A stretch of DNA of 64,000 nucleotides. Origin: Chitinophaga niabensis. GTDB taxonomy: Bacteria; Bacteroidota; Bacteroidia; Chitinophagales; Chitinophagaceae. Positions 51,757 through 59,281 of the stretch are shown here, piece after piece. The stretch covers positions 7,126,001-7,190,000 of the forward strand of contig NZ_CP154260.1 in NCBI RefSeq assembly GCF_039545795.1. Reading direction: 5' to 3'. A model generated the notes under the pieces. That model saw only the letters and a program-made list of their open reading frames with translations. It was not told the DNA's origin and made no database searches. The number at the start of each line of letters is the position of its first letter. The first letter of the stretch is position 1. The position numbers were made by a program, and so were the translations under genes.

Positions 51757-52335
51757 ATGAAAACAGGAATCATTGTTGTCATCGTCCTGGTACTACTGGG
51801 CTTTTTTGGTTGCAGCAAGTACAATGGATTAGTAGCAAAGGATGAAACGGTGCAAAAGGCTTGGGGAAATGTGGAAACGCAATACCAGCGCAGGGCTGAC
51901 TTAATTGACAACCTCGTGAACACGGTAAAGGGATCTGCCAAATTTGAACAGGAAACACTGACCAAAGTAATTGAAGCCCGCTCCAAAGCTTCCTCTGTTC
52001 AGATCAATGCCAACGACCTGACCCCAGAAAAGGTACAACAATTCCAGGCTGCTCAGGGCGAATTGACCGGAGCGCTCAGTCGTTTACTCGTTACCGTTGA
52101 AAAATATCCTGAATTGCGTACCACAGAGCAATTCCAGACTTTGATGGCGCAAATAGAAGGAACGGAGAACCGGATCTCGGTTTCCAGGAACGATTTTAAC
52201 GGTGCTGTGAACGAGTTTAACAGCAGTGTACGCACTTTCCCCAATAATATTATTGCGGGCCTGGGCGGATTTAAAGCAAAAGGCTACTTCCAGGCAGATA
52301 AGGGTGCTGAAAAAGCCCCTAAAGTGCAGTTCTAG
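51757..52335 (+). CDS. lemA: LemA family protein
   Basis: Membrane-anchored helical protein of the LemA family, whose precise role is unsettled; it is commonly found with TPM-domain proteins as here. The N-terminal membrane segment (GIIVVIVLVLLGFFGC) places a Cys at residue 19, so it could be a lipoprotein. The soluble part starts with YNGLVAKDETVQKAWGNVET and QYQRRADLIDNLVNTVKGSA, the two hallmark segments, and continues with FEQETLTKVIEARSKAS and SRNDFNGAVNEFNSSVRTFP near the end. At 192 residues it is the usual length. It is the first gene of an operon with two TPM-domain genes, driven by a perfect promoter. Confidence 0.94.
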   Translation: MKTGIIVVIVLVLLGFFGCSKYNGLVAKDETVQKAWGNVETQYQRRADLIDNLVNTVKGSAKFEQETLTKVIEARSKASSVQINANDLTPEKVQQFQAAQGELTGALSRLLVTVEKYPELRTTEQFQTLMAQIEGTENRISVSRNDFNGAVNEFNSSVRTFPNNIIAGLGGFKAKGYFQADKGAEKAPKVQF

Positions 52336-52343
52336 ATAATTTA

Positions 52344-52389
52344 AAGGGTTATTCATCACGAAATCAGGTGTTTCGGACGGATAACCCTT
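52344..52389 (+). terminator. Weak hairpin between lemA and the first TPM gene
   Basis: AAGGGTTAT (52,344-52,352) pairs with ATAACCCTT (52,381-52,389), with a small inner stem CGAAA/TTTCG. There is no T-run directly after it, so it may slow, not end, transcription within the operon. Confidence 0.45.
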
Positions 52390-52409
52390 ATTTGACTATT
52401 TCCTTTGAT

Positions 52410-52865
52410 ATGAAACTATTTTCTTTTAAAAAGAAGGAGCTTTTCTCGGAAGAGGAAAAAAACAGGGTGGTGAATGCCATCCGTCATGCGGAAAGGCTGA
52501 CCTCCGGAGAGATCCGGTTATTTGTGGAAAGCCGCTGCGAATATGTTGATCCAATGGATCGTGCCCGGGAGGCCTTTGTGTCCCTGGGAATGGATAAAAC
52601 CAAACAACGTAATGGGGTACTCCTTTATATAGCCATGCTGGACCATCAGTTCGCTATCCTGGGAGACCAGGGTATACATGAAAAGGTAGGATCGGATTTC
52701 TGGCAACGGGAAGCCCTCCTTTTAAAAAATCATTTTTCCTCTAACAAGATCGTGGAAGGTATTGAAGTGTGTGTGAAGGAGATCGGAGAATCCCTGTATC
52801 ATTATTTCCCTTATGACTCCGGCGATCAGAATGAACTGCCGGATGATATCATTTTCGGGAAATAA
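52410..52865 (+). CDS. TPM-domain protein, membrane-free
   Basis: Small protein with a TPM (TLP18.3/Psb32/MOLO-1) domain, a fold linked to membrane-protein maintenance and found beside LemA in many bacteria. The chain begins MKLFSFKKKELFSEEEKNRV and shows the domain landmarks AIRHAERLTSGEIRLFVESR, AREAFVSLGMDKTKQRNGVL, AILGDQGIHEKVGSDFW and IVEGIEVCVKEIGESL. There is no signal peptide or glycine-rich tail. The ATG at 52,410 is preferred over an upstream in-frame GTG at 52,368 since it lies at the domain's natural start, giving 151 residues. It sits between lemA and the second TPM gene, the usual three-gene arrangement. Confidence 0.9.
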   Translation: MKLFSFKKKELFSEEEKNRVVNAIRHAERLTSGEIRLFVESRCEYVDPMDRAREAFVSLGMDKTKQRNGVLLYIAMLDHQFAILGDQGIHEKVGSDFWQREALLLKNHFSSNKIVEGIEVCVKEIGESLYHYFPYDSGDQNELPDDIIFGK

Positions 52866-52871
52866 GTAGCA

Positions 52872-53690
52872 ATGATTCATAAGCCAAAAACAATGAAGTT
52901 TACTCGCTGGTTATTATTATGGGGATTGATCCTGGTTGGTACAAGTGTATTTGCACAAAATATCAGCATCCCTCCCAAGCCTAATCCGCCCCGGCTGGTT
53001 AACGATTACGCAGGTGTACTCGTTAAATCTGAAGCGGATGAGCTGGAAAGGAAGCTGGTGGCGTATAACGACAGCACCTCCACAGAGATTGCCATCGTAC
53101 TGGTTAAATCAGTAGGTGATTATGATATTGCGGAAGTAACCCTCAAGATCTTACGTGACTGGGGGATCGGATCAAAAAAGAATAACGGGGTATTGATCTT
53201 TGCTGCCATCAACGACAGGCGGGTAAGGATTGAAACCGGTTATGGGATGGAAGGTGCTGTACCGGATGCGGTAGCCTTCGGTATCATAGACAAGGTTATT
53301 AAACCAAACTTCCGGGAACAACATTATTACCAGGGCCTGGATGAAGCGGTAGATGATATTATTGCAGCAGCAGCCGGCGAATACAAAGGTGTTCCCCGCT
53401 CTAAACGTGGCCCCAGTGGCGGTAATGTGATCGGCGTCATTATCTTTATTTTGATCCTGGTCTTTATTATTGGCCGTGGTGGCGGAGGCGGAAGAGGCGG
53501 TGGACGTGTAATGAGCCGCAGAGGCGACAGTATCTTTGGAGGTATCCTTGGAGGTATGATCGGCAGCAGCCTTGGTGGTGGTGGATTTGGCGGAGGCGGC
53601 GGAGGCTGGTCCGGCGGAGGTGGTGGCGGAGGCTTTGGTGGCTTCGGCGGCGGTTCCGGCGGTGGCGGAGGAGCAAGCGGCAGTTGGTAA
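52872..53690 (+). CDS. TPM-domain membrane protein with glycine-rich tail (YgcG-like)
   Basis: Exported, membrane-anchored TPM-domain protein of the YgcG type. After a signal peptide (MKFTRWLLLWGLILVGTSVF) comes the TPM domain (about residues 40-165) with VNDYAGVLVKSEADELERKL, STSTEIAIVLVKSVGDYDI and FAAINDRRVRIETGYGMEGAV. A membrane helix (VIGVIIFILILVFIIG, about 183-198) follows, then a very glycine-rich tail (about 200-272) of GGGGG-type repeats. The listed ATG at 52,872 precedes a second in-frame ATG at 52,893 that starts directly at the signal peptide; either may be used. It is 7 bp after the previous TPM gene. This layout matches the LemA-TPM operon found in many bacteria. Confidence 0.93.
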   Translation: MIHKPKTMKFTRWLLLWGLILVGTSVFAQNISIPPKPNPPRLVNDYAGVLVKSEADELERKLVAYNDSTSTEIAIVLVKSVGDYDIAEVTLKILRDWGIGSKKNNGVLIFAAINDRRVRIETGYGMEGAVPDAVAFGIIDKVIKPNFREQHYYQGLDEAVDDIIAAAAGEYKGVPRSKRGPSGGNVIGVIIFILILVFIIGRGGGGGRGGGRVMSRRGDSIFGGILGGMIGSSLGGGGFGGGGGGWSGGGGGGGFGGFGGGSGGGGGASGSW

Positions 53691-53700
53691 AGATCCTTTT

Positions 53701-53753
53701 CGAATTATCAGTTATCGGGAGGATCATAATCATCGTGTATAATTGATAATTCG
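53701..53753. terminator. Inverted repeat after the lemA-TPM operon
   Basis: CGAATTATCA (53,701-53,710) and TGATAATTCG (53,744-53,753) form a perfect 10-bp stem around a 33-base loop, directly between the TPM gene and the DUF1835 gene. It lacks a T-run, so termination is possible but uncertain. Confidence 0.4.
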
Positions 53754-53759
53754 ATCATT

Positions 53760-54710
53760 ATGATATTGCATGTATTGAATGGGGATGCAACGCGTACGAT
53801 CTTTGAGCATGCGAACATTCCCGGTGATGTAATGGTTTGGCGGGAAATGCTTTGTGAAGGCAAGGCTCCCGCAACGCATAATATGGCCCGTTTTTTTGAA
53901 GAAAGGGCCGCATTCCTGCAGCAGGAATATGGGATTGATCAGAAAGCCTATCTTTCAGATGTAGATCATGAATACCAGTTGCTGAATAATGCCGCTGCGT
54001 ATGAAGAGATCGTTCTCTGGTTTGAATTTGACCTCTTTTGCCAGGTGAACTTATTATTTGTGCTGTATTACCTGCAGCAACTCAAAACGCCCCTCCCTCC
54101 TATAAGTATTGTACAATTAGATAAACACCCGGATGTACCCAATTTCCGTGGCATAGGGATGCTTAAATCCCAGCATCTTCCTCCTTTATTTGAAAAAAGA
54201 GTATACCTGCAGGAAGAAGACTGGCAACTGGCGAATGATGCCTGGATAGCTTACAGCCAGGAAGACCCATTGGCGATTGAGCAGCTCAGCCATCGTTCCA
54301 GTACACACTTACCTTATCTTGGCAATGCCCTGCAGGCCCATCTGCAAAGATTACCCGGCTCTTCCAATGGTCTTAATGCCGTAGAACATTTCTTCCTGGA
54401 CAGGCTGGCGCTGGGAAAACTCCGGGAGCGCGACCTCTATTATCAATTTTGGAATGAGCTGAAGATCTATGGCTTCGGGGATTTTCAGCTGGATGTTTAC
54501 ACCCAGCGCCTCCAAAGGGCTGGTGTGGTAAAACGGGAAGATGAAATGCTGAGTCTTACCGGTTTGGGAGAAGAAGTACTCCACAACGAAGAAAACTACC
54601 TTTCTTTTGCCTCCCAGCAAAATGTCTGGATCGGTGGAATTCCCTTAGATCATACACCCTGGCGCTGGGATGAGGAAGAGGGGAGAGTTATCCGCTCATC
54701 AGGCAACTAA
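53760..54710 (+). CDS. DUF1835-domain protein
   Basis: Cytoplasmic protein with an N-terminal DUF1835 domain, whose function is not established. The domain (about residues 1-120) shows MILHVLNGDATRTIFEHANI, VMVWREMLCEGKAPA, FFEERAAFLQQEYGIDQKAYL and YEEIVLWFEFDLFCQVNLLF, a pattern shared by the family. The C-terminal half (about 190-310) resembles the extra helical region of these proteins, with NGLNAVEHFFLDRLALGKLR and GDFQLDVYTQRLQRAGVVKR. There is no signal peptide. The length of 316 residues is typical. It lies 69 bp after the TPM operon behind an inverted repeat and may have its own promoter, though I see none. Confidence 0.9.
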   Translation: MILHVLNGDATRTIFEHANIPGDVMVWREMLCEGKAPATHNMARFFEERAAFLQQEYGIDQKAYLSDVDHEYQLLNNAAAYEEIVLWFEFDLFCQVNLLFVLYYLQQLKTPLPPISIVQLDKHPDVPNFRGIGMLKSQHLPPLFEKRVYLQEEDWQLANDAWIAYSQEDPLAIEQLSHRSSTHLPYLGNALQAHLQRLPGSSNGLNAVEHFFLDRLALGKLRERDLYYQFWNELKIYGFGDFQLDVYTQRLQRAGVVKREDEMLSLTGLGEEVLHNEENYLSFASQQNVWIGGIPLDHTPWRWDEEEGRVIRSSGN

Positions 54711-54749
54711 TTCCTGCAAAGGCTCGTACTAAGTTGAAAACGAGCGCTT

Positions 54750-55217
54750 ATGAAAAACATACATTCTTTGGTGTTTATCACCATGGGCTTATTCTGTCTG
54801 CTGGCGATCGCCTGTAAAAAAGATAAGGATGATAACCTCTACACTGTTACGAATGCCCCCATGACCGGAGCACAGGAGAACCCTGCTGTGACTACTACCG
54901 CTTCCGGAAGTTTTGATGCCACATATAATCCTGACACTAAGCAGTTCACCATCACCGTGCGCTGGCAAAACCTGAGTGGGAATGCAACGCTTATGCATAT
55001 TCACGGGCCTGCCGCAAGAGGTACTAATATAGGGGTGTTACAAAATTTCGCTACGTTATTTACGCCCACCCCGGCAGGAAGTTTTACCACGAGTTTTGTC
55101 ATCAACGGAACTACCCAAACGCAGGAGGATCTGTTAGCTGGTAAATGGTATGTAAATATTCATACCGCGGCTAACCCTGGCGGAGAGATCCGTGGGCAAA
55201 TAGAATTGGTCTACTAG
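54750..55217 (+). CDS. CHRD-domain lipoprotein
   Basis: Exported lipoprotein with a single CHRD domain, first described in chordin and frequent in Bacteroidota, where its role is unclear. The lipobox LLAIAC is in the N-terminal segment (Cys22), followed by KKDKDDN. The domain runs from about residue 36 to the end with MTGAQENPAVTTTASGSFDA, FTITVRWQNLSGNATLMHIH (the HIHGPA motif), FTPTPAGSFTTSFVINGTT and WYVNIHTAANPGGEIRGQIE, which closes it. The length of 155 residues suits a stand-alone CHRD lipoprotein. A strong terminator follows. Confidence 0.92.
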   Translation: MKNIHSLVFITMGLFCLLAIACKKDKDDNLYTVTNAPMTGAQENPAVTTTASGSFDATYNPDTKQFTITVRWQNLSGNATLMHIHGPAARGTNIGVLQNFATLFTPTPAGSFTTSFVINGTTQTQEDLLAGKWYVNIHTAANPGGEIRGQIELVY

Positions 55218-55278
55218 ACCAGGAAGCAGTGAACATGCAACATCCGCCAACCGCCATTCCGATGTCATGGCGGGCGGA

Positions 55279-55305
55279 AGCGGGCTCTCGTAGCCCGCTT
55301 TTTGT
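55279..55305 (+). terminator. Terminator of the CHRD gene
   Basis: AGCGGGCT (55,279-55,286) pairs with AGCCCGCT (55,292-55,299) around a 5-base loop and is followed by five T with one G. It also lies downstream of the convergent dipeptidase gene. Confidence 0.85.
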
Positions 55306-55351
55306 TTGCAGGATGTTCAGTGACTGTGTGTTCTTTAAAAGCACTACTCCC

Positions 55352-56428
55352 TTAACCCCAGGTCTCCAATAAAAACCTGATCCAGTTTTTGTGCAGGATG
55401 TTATCAATATCTTCTTCCTTATACCCGCGTGCCTTTAAGATAGCAGGCAGCTTTTGCAGGCCGGCGATGCTTTCCAGATCATGAGGAGATTGTTCTGTTC
55501 CGAATGCACCATCCAGGTCAGAGCCAATTGCAGCGTGTTTGCTGTTACCTGCAATCTGGCAGATGCGATCAATATGATCTGCTACATGCTGAAGAGAAAC
55601 TCCTGTTCCGGCAGGTGTACTTACACCGCGTTCCCAGCCAGGGATCAGCATCCATGCATCAAAAGCAGTACCTATTACGGCACCACGCTCAATCAGGATG
55701 GAGAATTGCTCATCTGAGAACTGGCGGTTATGCGGTACCAGCGCTCTGCTGTTATGATGACTGGCCCATACAGGGCCGGAGAAATGATCCATGGCTTCGT
55801 AGAAACTTTCATCGCAAAGATGTGTAGCATCGAGGATGATGCCTAAGCGTTCCATTTCTGTGAGCAATGCACGCCCTTTTGTACCTAAGCCCCCATTGGA
55901 ATCTGTACCATAAGCATAAACACCCGGGCCGTAATGCGCAGGGCCAATAGCACGTAAACCAGATGCATAGGCTTTTTCAACACAGGCCAGTTCAAAGAAA
56001 GAATCAGCACCCTCCAGGCTTAATATAAAACCTACAGGGAGAGAACTTGTATCCGTAGCGTTTTCCCAGAGTTTGAGATGTGCTGTTAACTGAGCAGCAT
56101 TCGTGACCTGTTTCATTTCACCTCTTGCCTCCATGGCCTGGTACCATGCCAGCTGGCCCTGGGTCTGTGCCCATGCCTGTTCCTGGGAATGCCAGCCCGG
56201 CAAAGGATTATCCAGCCCTACATATCTTGCGATCTGTGTAGCCACGCAGATACCTACACGGCCTTTGCGCATCTCAGGTAAAGACACGGTGCCATTGCCG
56301 CGGTCCGGTTTATCGTTCATATTTCTTTCCCGATCGCGTATAGCTTGCAGGGATTTAGTCAGGTCGCGGTTCCACTCCAGTGCATTCATGCTAAGATCCA
56401 GGTGCGCGTCGAAGATTAAAGGTTGCAT
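55352..56428 (-). CDS. Membrane dipeptidase (peptidase family M19)
   Basis: Zinc-dependent dipeptidase of the renal-dipeptidase family M19, which accepts dipeptides with a C-terminal D-amino acid. The first metal ligands are in LIFDAHLDLSMNALEW (His-x-Asp). FILSLEGADSF (bridging Glu), AIGPAHYGPGVYAYGTDSNG, LGIILDATHLCDESF and WASHHNSRALVPHNR provide the other His and Asp positions, and IGSDLDGAFGTEQSPHD is the characteristic C-terminal block. No signal peptide is present, so it is probably cytoplasmic. At 358 residues it is normal in length. It is the last gene of an operon with a D-threonine-aldolase-like enzyme and a GntP permease, which fits the use of D-amino-acid-containing peptides. Confidence 0.92.
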   Translation of the reverse strand: MQPLIFDAHLDLSMNALEWNRDLTKSLQAIRDRERNMNDKPDRGNGTVSLPEMRKGRVGICVATQIARYVGLDNPLPGWHSQEQAWAQTQGQLAWYQAMEARGEMKQVTNAAQLTAHLKLWENATDTSSLPVGFILSLEGADSFFELACVEKAYASGLRAIGPAHYGPGVYAYGTDSNGGLGTKGRALLTEMERLGIILDATHLCDESFYEAMDHFSGPVWASHHNSRALVPHNRQFSDEQFSILIERGAVIGTAFDAWMLIPGWERGVSTPAGTGVSLQHVADHIDRICQIAGNSKHAAIGSDLDGAFGTEQSPHDLESIAGLQKLPAILKARGYKEEDIDNILHKNWIRFLLETWG

Positions 56429-56453
56429 AGGTGATTTATTAGAAAGGATTATT

Positions 56454-57551
56454 TTAGTTCAGTAAGCGGCGGCCACGGGTAATTGCCCATGTGTCTGTAT
56501 GGGAGCTGTTTTCAATGATCTGTGCTTCGTTATACAATGCCACCGTAGGGCAAACATGCCACGGTGTGCCGTATAAGATATCACCTACTTTAAACTGTGC
56601 AGCCAGCGGTGTTTTCAGTACCAGGTGTTCTTCGCTTTGAGAGATCACTTCATATTCCGGTAAGTCTTTAAAGAAAACCCTTTTGGTAATGGGGTTTTCC
56701 GCGGATACGGCTTTGTGCCCCAGGTCTAAAGTAAGATGGCCTTCCTGTGGTTTGGAGATCACACGAGCAAGCAGTAATGCTGCAGGAATGAAGTCCTGTT
56801 CAGGTAAGGAGCTGCTATAACCCTCATCCCATAAGATGCAGGTGCCCGGGCTGCAGATCACATCTTTGCGTTGGGCATGGATGGGAAAAGTAGGTGTACC
56901 GCCGGCAATGATCTCCGGGTTATCCATCTTTTCCGCTAAAGCGGCTACAGGCTGAAATGCTGCATTACATTGTTCCGTACGGATGCCCAGATCAGATTCC
57001 CGCAGATGCCCATCATATGCATGCAGGCCACGGCAATGGATATTAGGCAGTTGCCGTAATTGCTGGTAAAGCGCGAAAGCCGCTTCAGGCGCAATTCCTG
57101 TGCGATGCATACCATTATCGATGTCTATGTATACTTCTGCCGTTTGTGGCTGAAAGAGATCGTTTAATAATTGAGCAGATGCAATATTATCCACCAGGGA
57201 AGCGAAACGGGTATCCGGATATTTGCGGGTAAGTTTGACGAAACTCTCTGCTGTGGGGGAGTTTAGCTGATAGGCTACCACTATATCTTTGGCGCCGGCT
57301 TCTGCTAACATATTGGCTTCTGCAAAGGTAGCACATTTAAAACGGGTAATACCCTTTGCCAGTTGCATGGTGATAACCGGCCCCATTTTATGTGTTTTGA
57401 CGTGAGGCATCAGTCTGGCTGTACCTCCCGCCATCTCAATCATCTTATTGATATTCTCTGCGACTTTTTCCTTGTATACCAGCAGGGCCGGGGAGGCGAT
57501 AGTGGCGGTATCCTTTATCTGATGCCAGGATGATATCCCTTCTTTGGTCAT
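56454..57551 (-). CDS. D-threonine aldolase / D-serine dehydratase-like PLP enzyme
   Basis: Cytoplasmic pyridoxal-phosphate enzyme of the fold-type III D-TA family. The N-terminal barrel starts with SPALLVYKEKVAENINKMIE and carries the PLP-lysine motif RLMPHVKTHK (Lys52 expected to bind PLP). It continues with IVVAYQLNSP, VYIDIDNGMHRTGI and GLHAYDGHLRESD. The C-terminal domain has the metal-site histidine and cysteine expected near the end (GTPWHVCPTVALYNEAQII). Such enzymes cleave D-threonine or related D-3-hydroxyamino acids, or deaminate D-serine. The exact reaction is not readable here. The gene lies between the M19 dipeptidase and the GntP permease, which supports D-amino-acid catabolism. 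The length of 365 residues is ordinary. Confidence 0.9.
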   Translation of the reverse strand: MTKEGISSWHQIKDTATIASPALLVYKEKVAENINKMIEMAGGTARLMPHVKTHKMGPVITMQLAKGITRFKCATFAEANMLAEAGAKDIVVAYQLNSPTAESFVKLTRKYPDTRFASLVDNIASAQLLNDLFQPQTAEVYIDIDNGMHRTGIAPEAAFALYQQLRQLPNIHCRGLHAYDGHLRESDLGIRTEQCNAAFQPVAALAEKMDNPEIIAGGTPTFPIHAQRKDVICSPGTCILWDEGYSSSLPEQDFIPAALLLARVISKPQEGHLTLDLGHKAVSAENPITKRVFFKDLPEYEVISQSEEHLVLKTPLAAQFKVGDILYGTPWHVCPTVALYNEAQIIENSSHTDTWAITRGRRLLN

Positions 57552-57571
57552 CTCTTAATTTTGCATTAAAG

Positions 57572-58897
57572 TTATCCAATAAATTGATGCAATACCAACA
57601 CTCCGATCAATCCGCATACAGAAACAATGGTTTCCATTACGGACCATGTTGCAAAAGTTTGTTTCAGTGTGAGATTGAAATATTCTTTGAACAGCCAGAA
57701 GCCGCCATCATTCACATGAGAGAACATAAGGCTGCCTGCTCCGATAGATAACACCATCAGTTCAGGATGTACAGCTTGGTCTTTGATCAGGGGCAATAAA
57801 ATTCCTACTGTGGTTAAACCCGCTACAGTAGCAGATCCTACGCATACTCTGATAACAGCTGCGATAATCCAGCCCAATACCAATGGCGAAACGGGAAGGC
57901 CTTTGAGGGCTTCACCAATGTAAACATTGATGCCACCATCTTTAATCACCTGCATGAAAACACCGGCCCCTGCAATGATCAGCATGATAGGCGCTACATC
58001 TTTGAAAGCTGTTTCTATGGATTTCATAATGGCTTTCATGGATTGCTGGCGGCGGATGCCTAAAAAGTAAATGGCTACCAGTACGGAAAGCAGCATGGCA
58101 ATATTGGGATCGCCAATTACGCCAACCAGCGAATGGAGGAAAGTACCGTGTTCTATCACGGGGTCCAGTAAAGTAGTGATGGTTAGCAGGATCAAGGGGA
58201 GCAGGGCAGTTGCTAAGCTGATGCCCAGGCCGGGTAGTTCAGCATCTGGTTTGAAGGAAATGTTCAACAGGCCCTGTTCAGGTGTTACCTGCATTTTTTT
58301 CAGTGTTCTGCCGAATAATGGCCCGGCCAGTGTGATGGTAGGGATGGCGATGATGAGGCCATATAACAAAGTTTTTCCCATGTCTGCTCCCAATTGCTGG
58401 CTGATAGCAACCGGAGATGGATGCGGGGGAAGAAAACCATGTGCAGTGGAAAGTGCGGAGATCATGGGGATACCCAGGTACAACATGGGTAAACGGGTAG
58501 AGATGCCTGTTGCGAAAATGAGGGGAACCACTACCACAAATCCTGCGGTATAGAACATGGGGATACCTACCAGCAATCCGGCCAGGGCCATTCCCCATTG
58601 GATATGTTTAATGCCGAAGATCTTTACCATGGAAGAGGTGATCTGTTGGGCTGCGCCACTGTCTGCCACCAGTTTTCCCAACATGGCCCCAAATCCAAGG
58701 ATGGTTACAAGGGAGCCAAGGGTGGAGCCGATTCCCCCGGCAATAGACTTACCTATTGCGGGGCCAGTCATCTTACAGGCTAAAGCGAGCAGGATGCTGA
58801 TCACCAGGAAGGAAATGAAGGTATCCAGTTTTACCCATACGATGAGTACGATCAGGAGGAGGATAGCTGCTGTGACGAGAATTAAGGGTGATATCAT
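57572..58897 (-). CDS. GntP-family permease (gluconate/D-serine type)
   Basis: Inner-membrane proton symporter of the GntP family, which includes gluconate carriers and the D-serine carrier DsdX. About 12-14 hydrophobic helices run through 441 residues. Family blocks are seen in GPAIGKSIAGGIGSTLGSLV, GFGAMLGKLVADSGAAQQI, HGFLPPHPSPVAISQQLGAD, LGWIIAAVIRVCVGSATVAG and GSLMFSHVNDGGFWLFKEYF. It is the first gene of a three-gene operon with a D-TA-like enzyme and a dipeptidase, so a D-hydroxyamino acid is a more likely substrate than gluconate; this is inference from context. The long inverted repeat at 58,990-59,141 lies about 95 bp upstream of its start. Confidence 0.92.
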   Translation of the reverse strand: MISPLILVTAAILLLIVLIVWVKLDTFISFLVISILLALACKMTGPAIGKSIAGGIGSTLGSLVTILGFGAMLGKLVADSGAAQQITSSMVKIFGIKHIQWGMALAGLLVGIPMFYTAGFVVVVPLIFATGISTRLPMLYLGIPMISALSTAHGFLPPHPSPVAISQQLGADMGKTLLYGLIIAIPTITLAGPLFGRTLKKMQVTPEQGLLNISFKPDAELPGLGISLATALLPLILLTITTLLDPVIEHGTFLHSLVGVIGDPNIAMLLSVLVAIYFLGIRRQQSMKAIMKSIETAFKDVAPIMLIIAGAGVFMQVIKDGGINVYIGEALKGLPVSPLVLGWIIAAVIRVCVGSATVAGLTTVGILLPLIKDQAVHPELMVLSIGAGSLMFSHVNDGGFWLFKEYFNLTLKQTFATWSVMETIVSVCGLIGVLVLHQFIG

Positions 58898-59175
58898 GGG
58901 CTGGAGAGGTGGAATTTATAAAGGTTTTCTCAAGATAGGGAAAAGTGGAGCGAATTACAAAGGGATACCCATCCCGGTACAATGGAAGGGCTATAGTTGT
59001 ATATCCCTATATCGCTGAAAGCGCATTCCTATAGCACTCCTATAGCATTTCTATATCGTTTGGATATACCTATGTGCCTGCAATGCTATAGGAATGCTAT
59101 AGGAGCGCTATAGGAATGATATAAGAATAAGCAACTATAGCACTGATTATGAGCCTGTTTGGTACGCTTTGGGAC
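58898..59175. other. Intergenic region upstream of the GntP operon
   Basis: Apart from the nested inverted repeat at 58,990-59,141 this spacer contains no gene and no exact TAnnTTTG match on the minus strand. The operon promoter is therefore not identified. Confidence 0.4.
58990..59141. repeat. Long nested inverted repeat built from CTATAG words
   Basis: The outer arms GCTATAGTTG (58,990-58,999) and CAACTATAGC (59,132-59,141) are perfect complements. An inner 25-bp arm (59,024-59,048) is complementary to 59,094-59,118 at 24 of 25 bases. The arms are themselves made of repeated words such as CCTATAGCA and GCTATAGGA. Read on either strand, it would form one large hairpin of about 150 bases. 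It lies between the aminopeptidase terminator and the GntP gene. Confidence 0.88.
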
Positions 59176-59207
59176 AAAAAAAGAGGCAGTCCTTTCGGAA
59201 CTGCCTC
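59176..59207 (-). terminator. Terminator of the M1 aminopeptidase gene
   Basis: GAGGCAGT (59,183-59,190) and ACTGCCTC (59,200-59,207) form the stem, with a run of seven U on the minus strand. It lies 75 bp after the stop codon, beyond the 67-bp element at 59,209, which is therefore part of the aminopeptidase transcript. Confidence 0.85.
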
Positions 59208-59208
59208 T

Positions 59209-59275
59209 CAATAGCGAACAGATCGTTCAAGTGAGTGACACAACGGCGGCTGATAGTATAACTGCCGCTGGCTAC
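59209..59275 (+). repeat. Dispersed 67-bp element, copy 2
   Basis: This is the second copy of the element at 30,400-30,466, in the same orientation in the window, with 56 of 67 bases agreeing and an identical 31-base core at 59,229-59,259. Relative to the neighbouring aminopeptidase gene it is antisense, while copy 1 is in sense with its neighbours. It fills the space between the stop codon at 59,282 and the terminator. Confidence 0.85.
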
Positions 59276-59281
59276 CTCATT

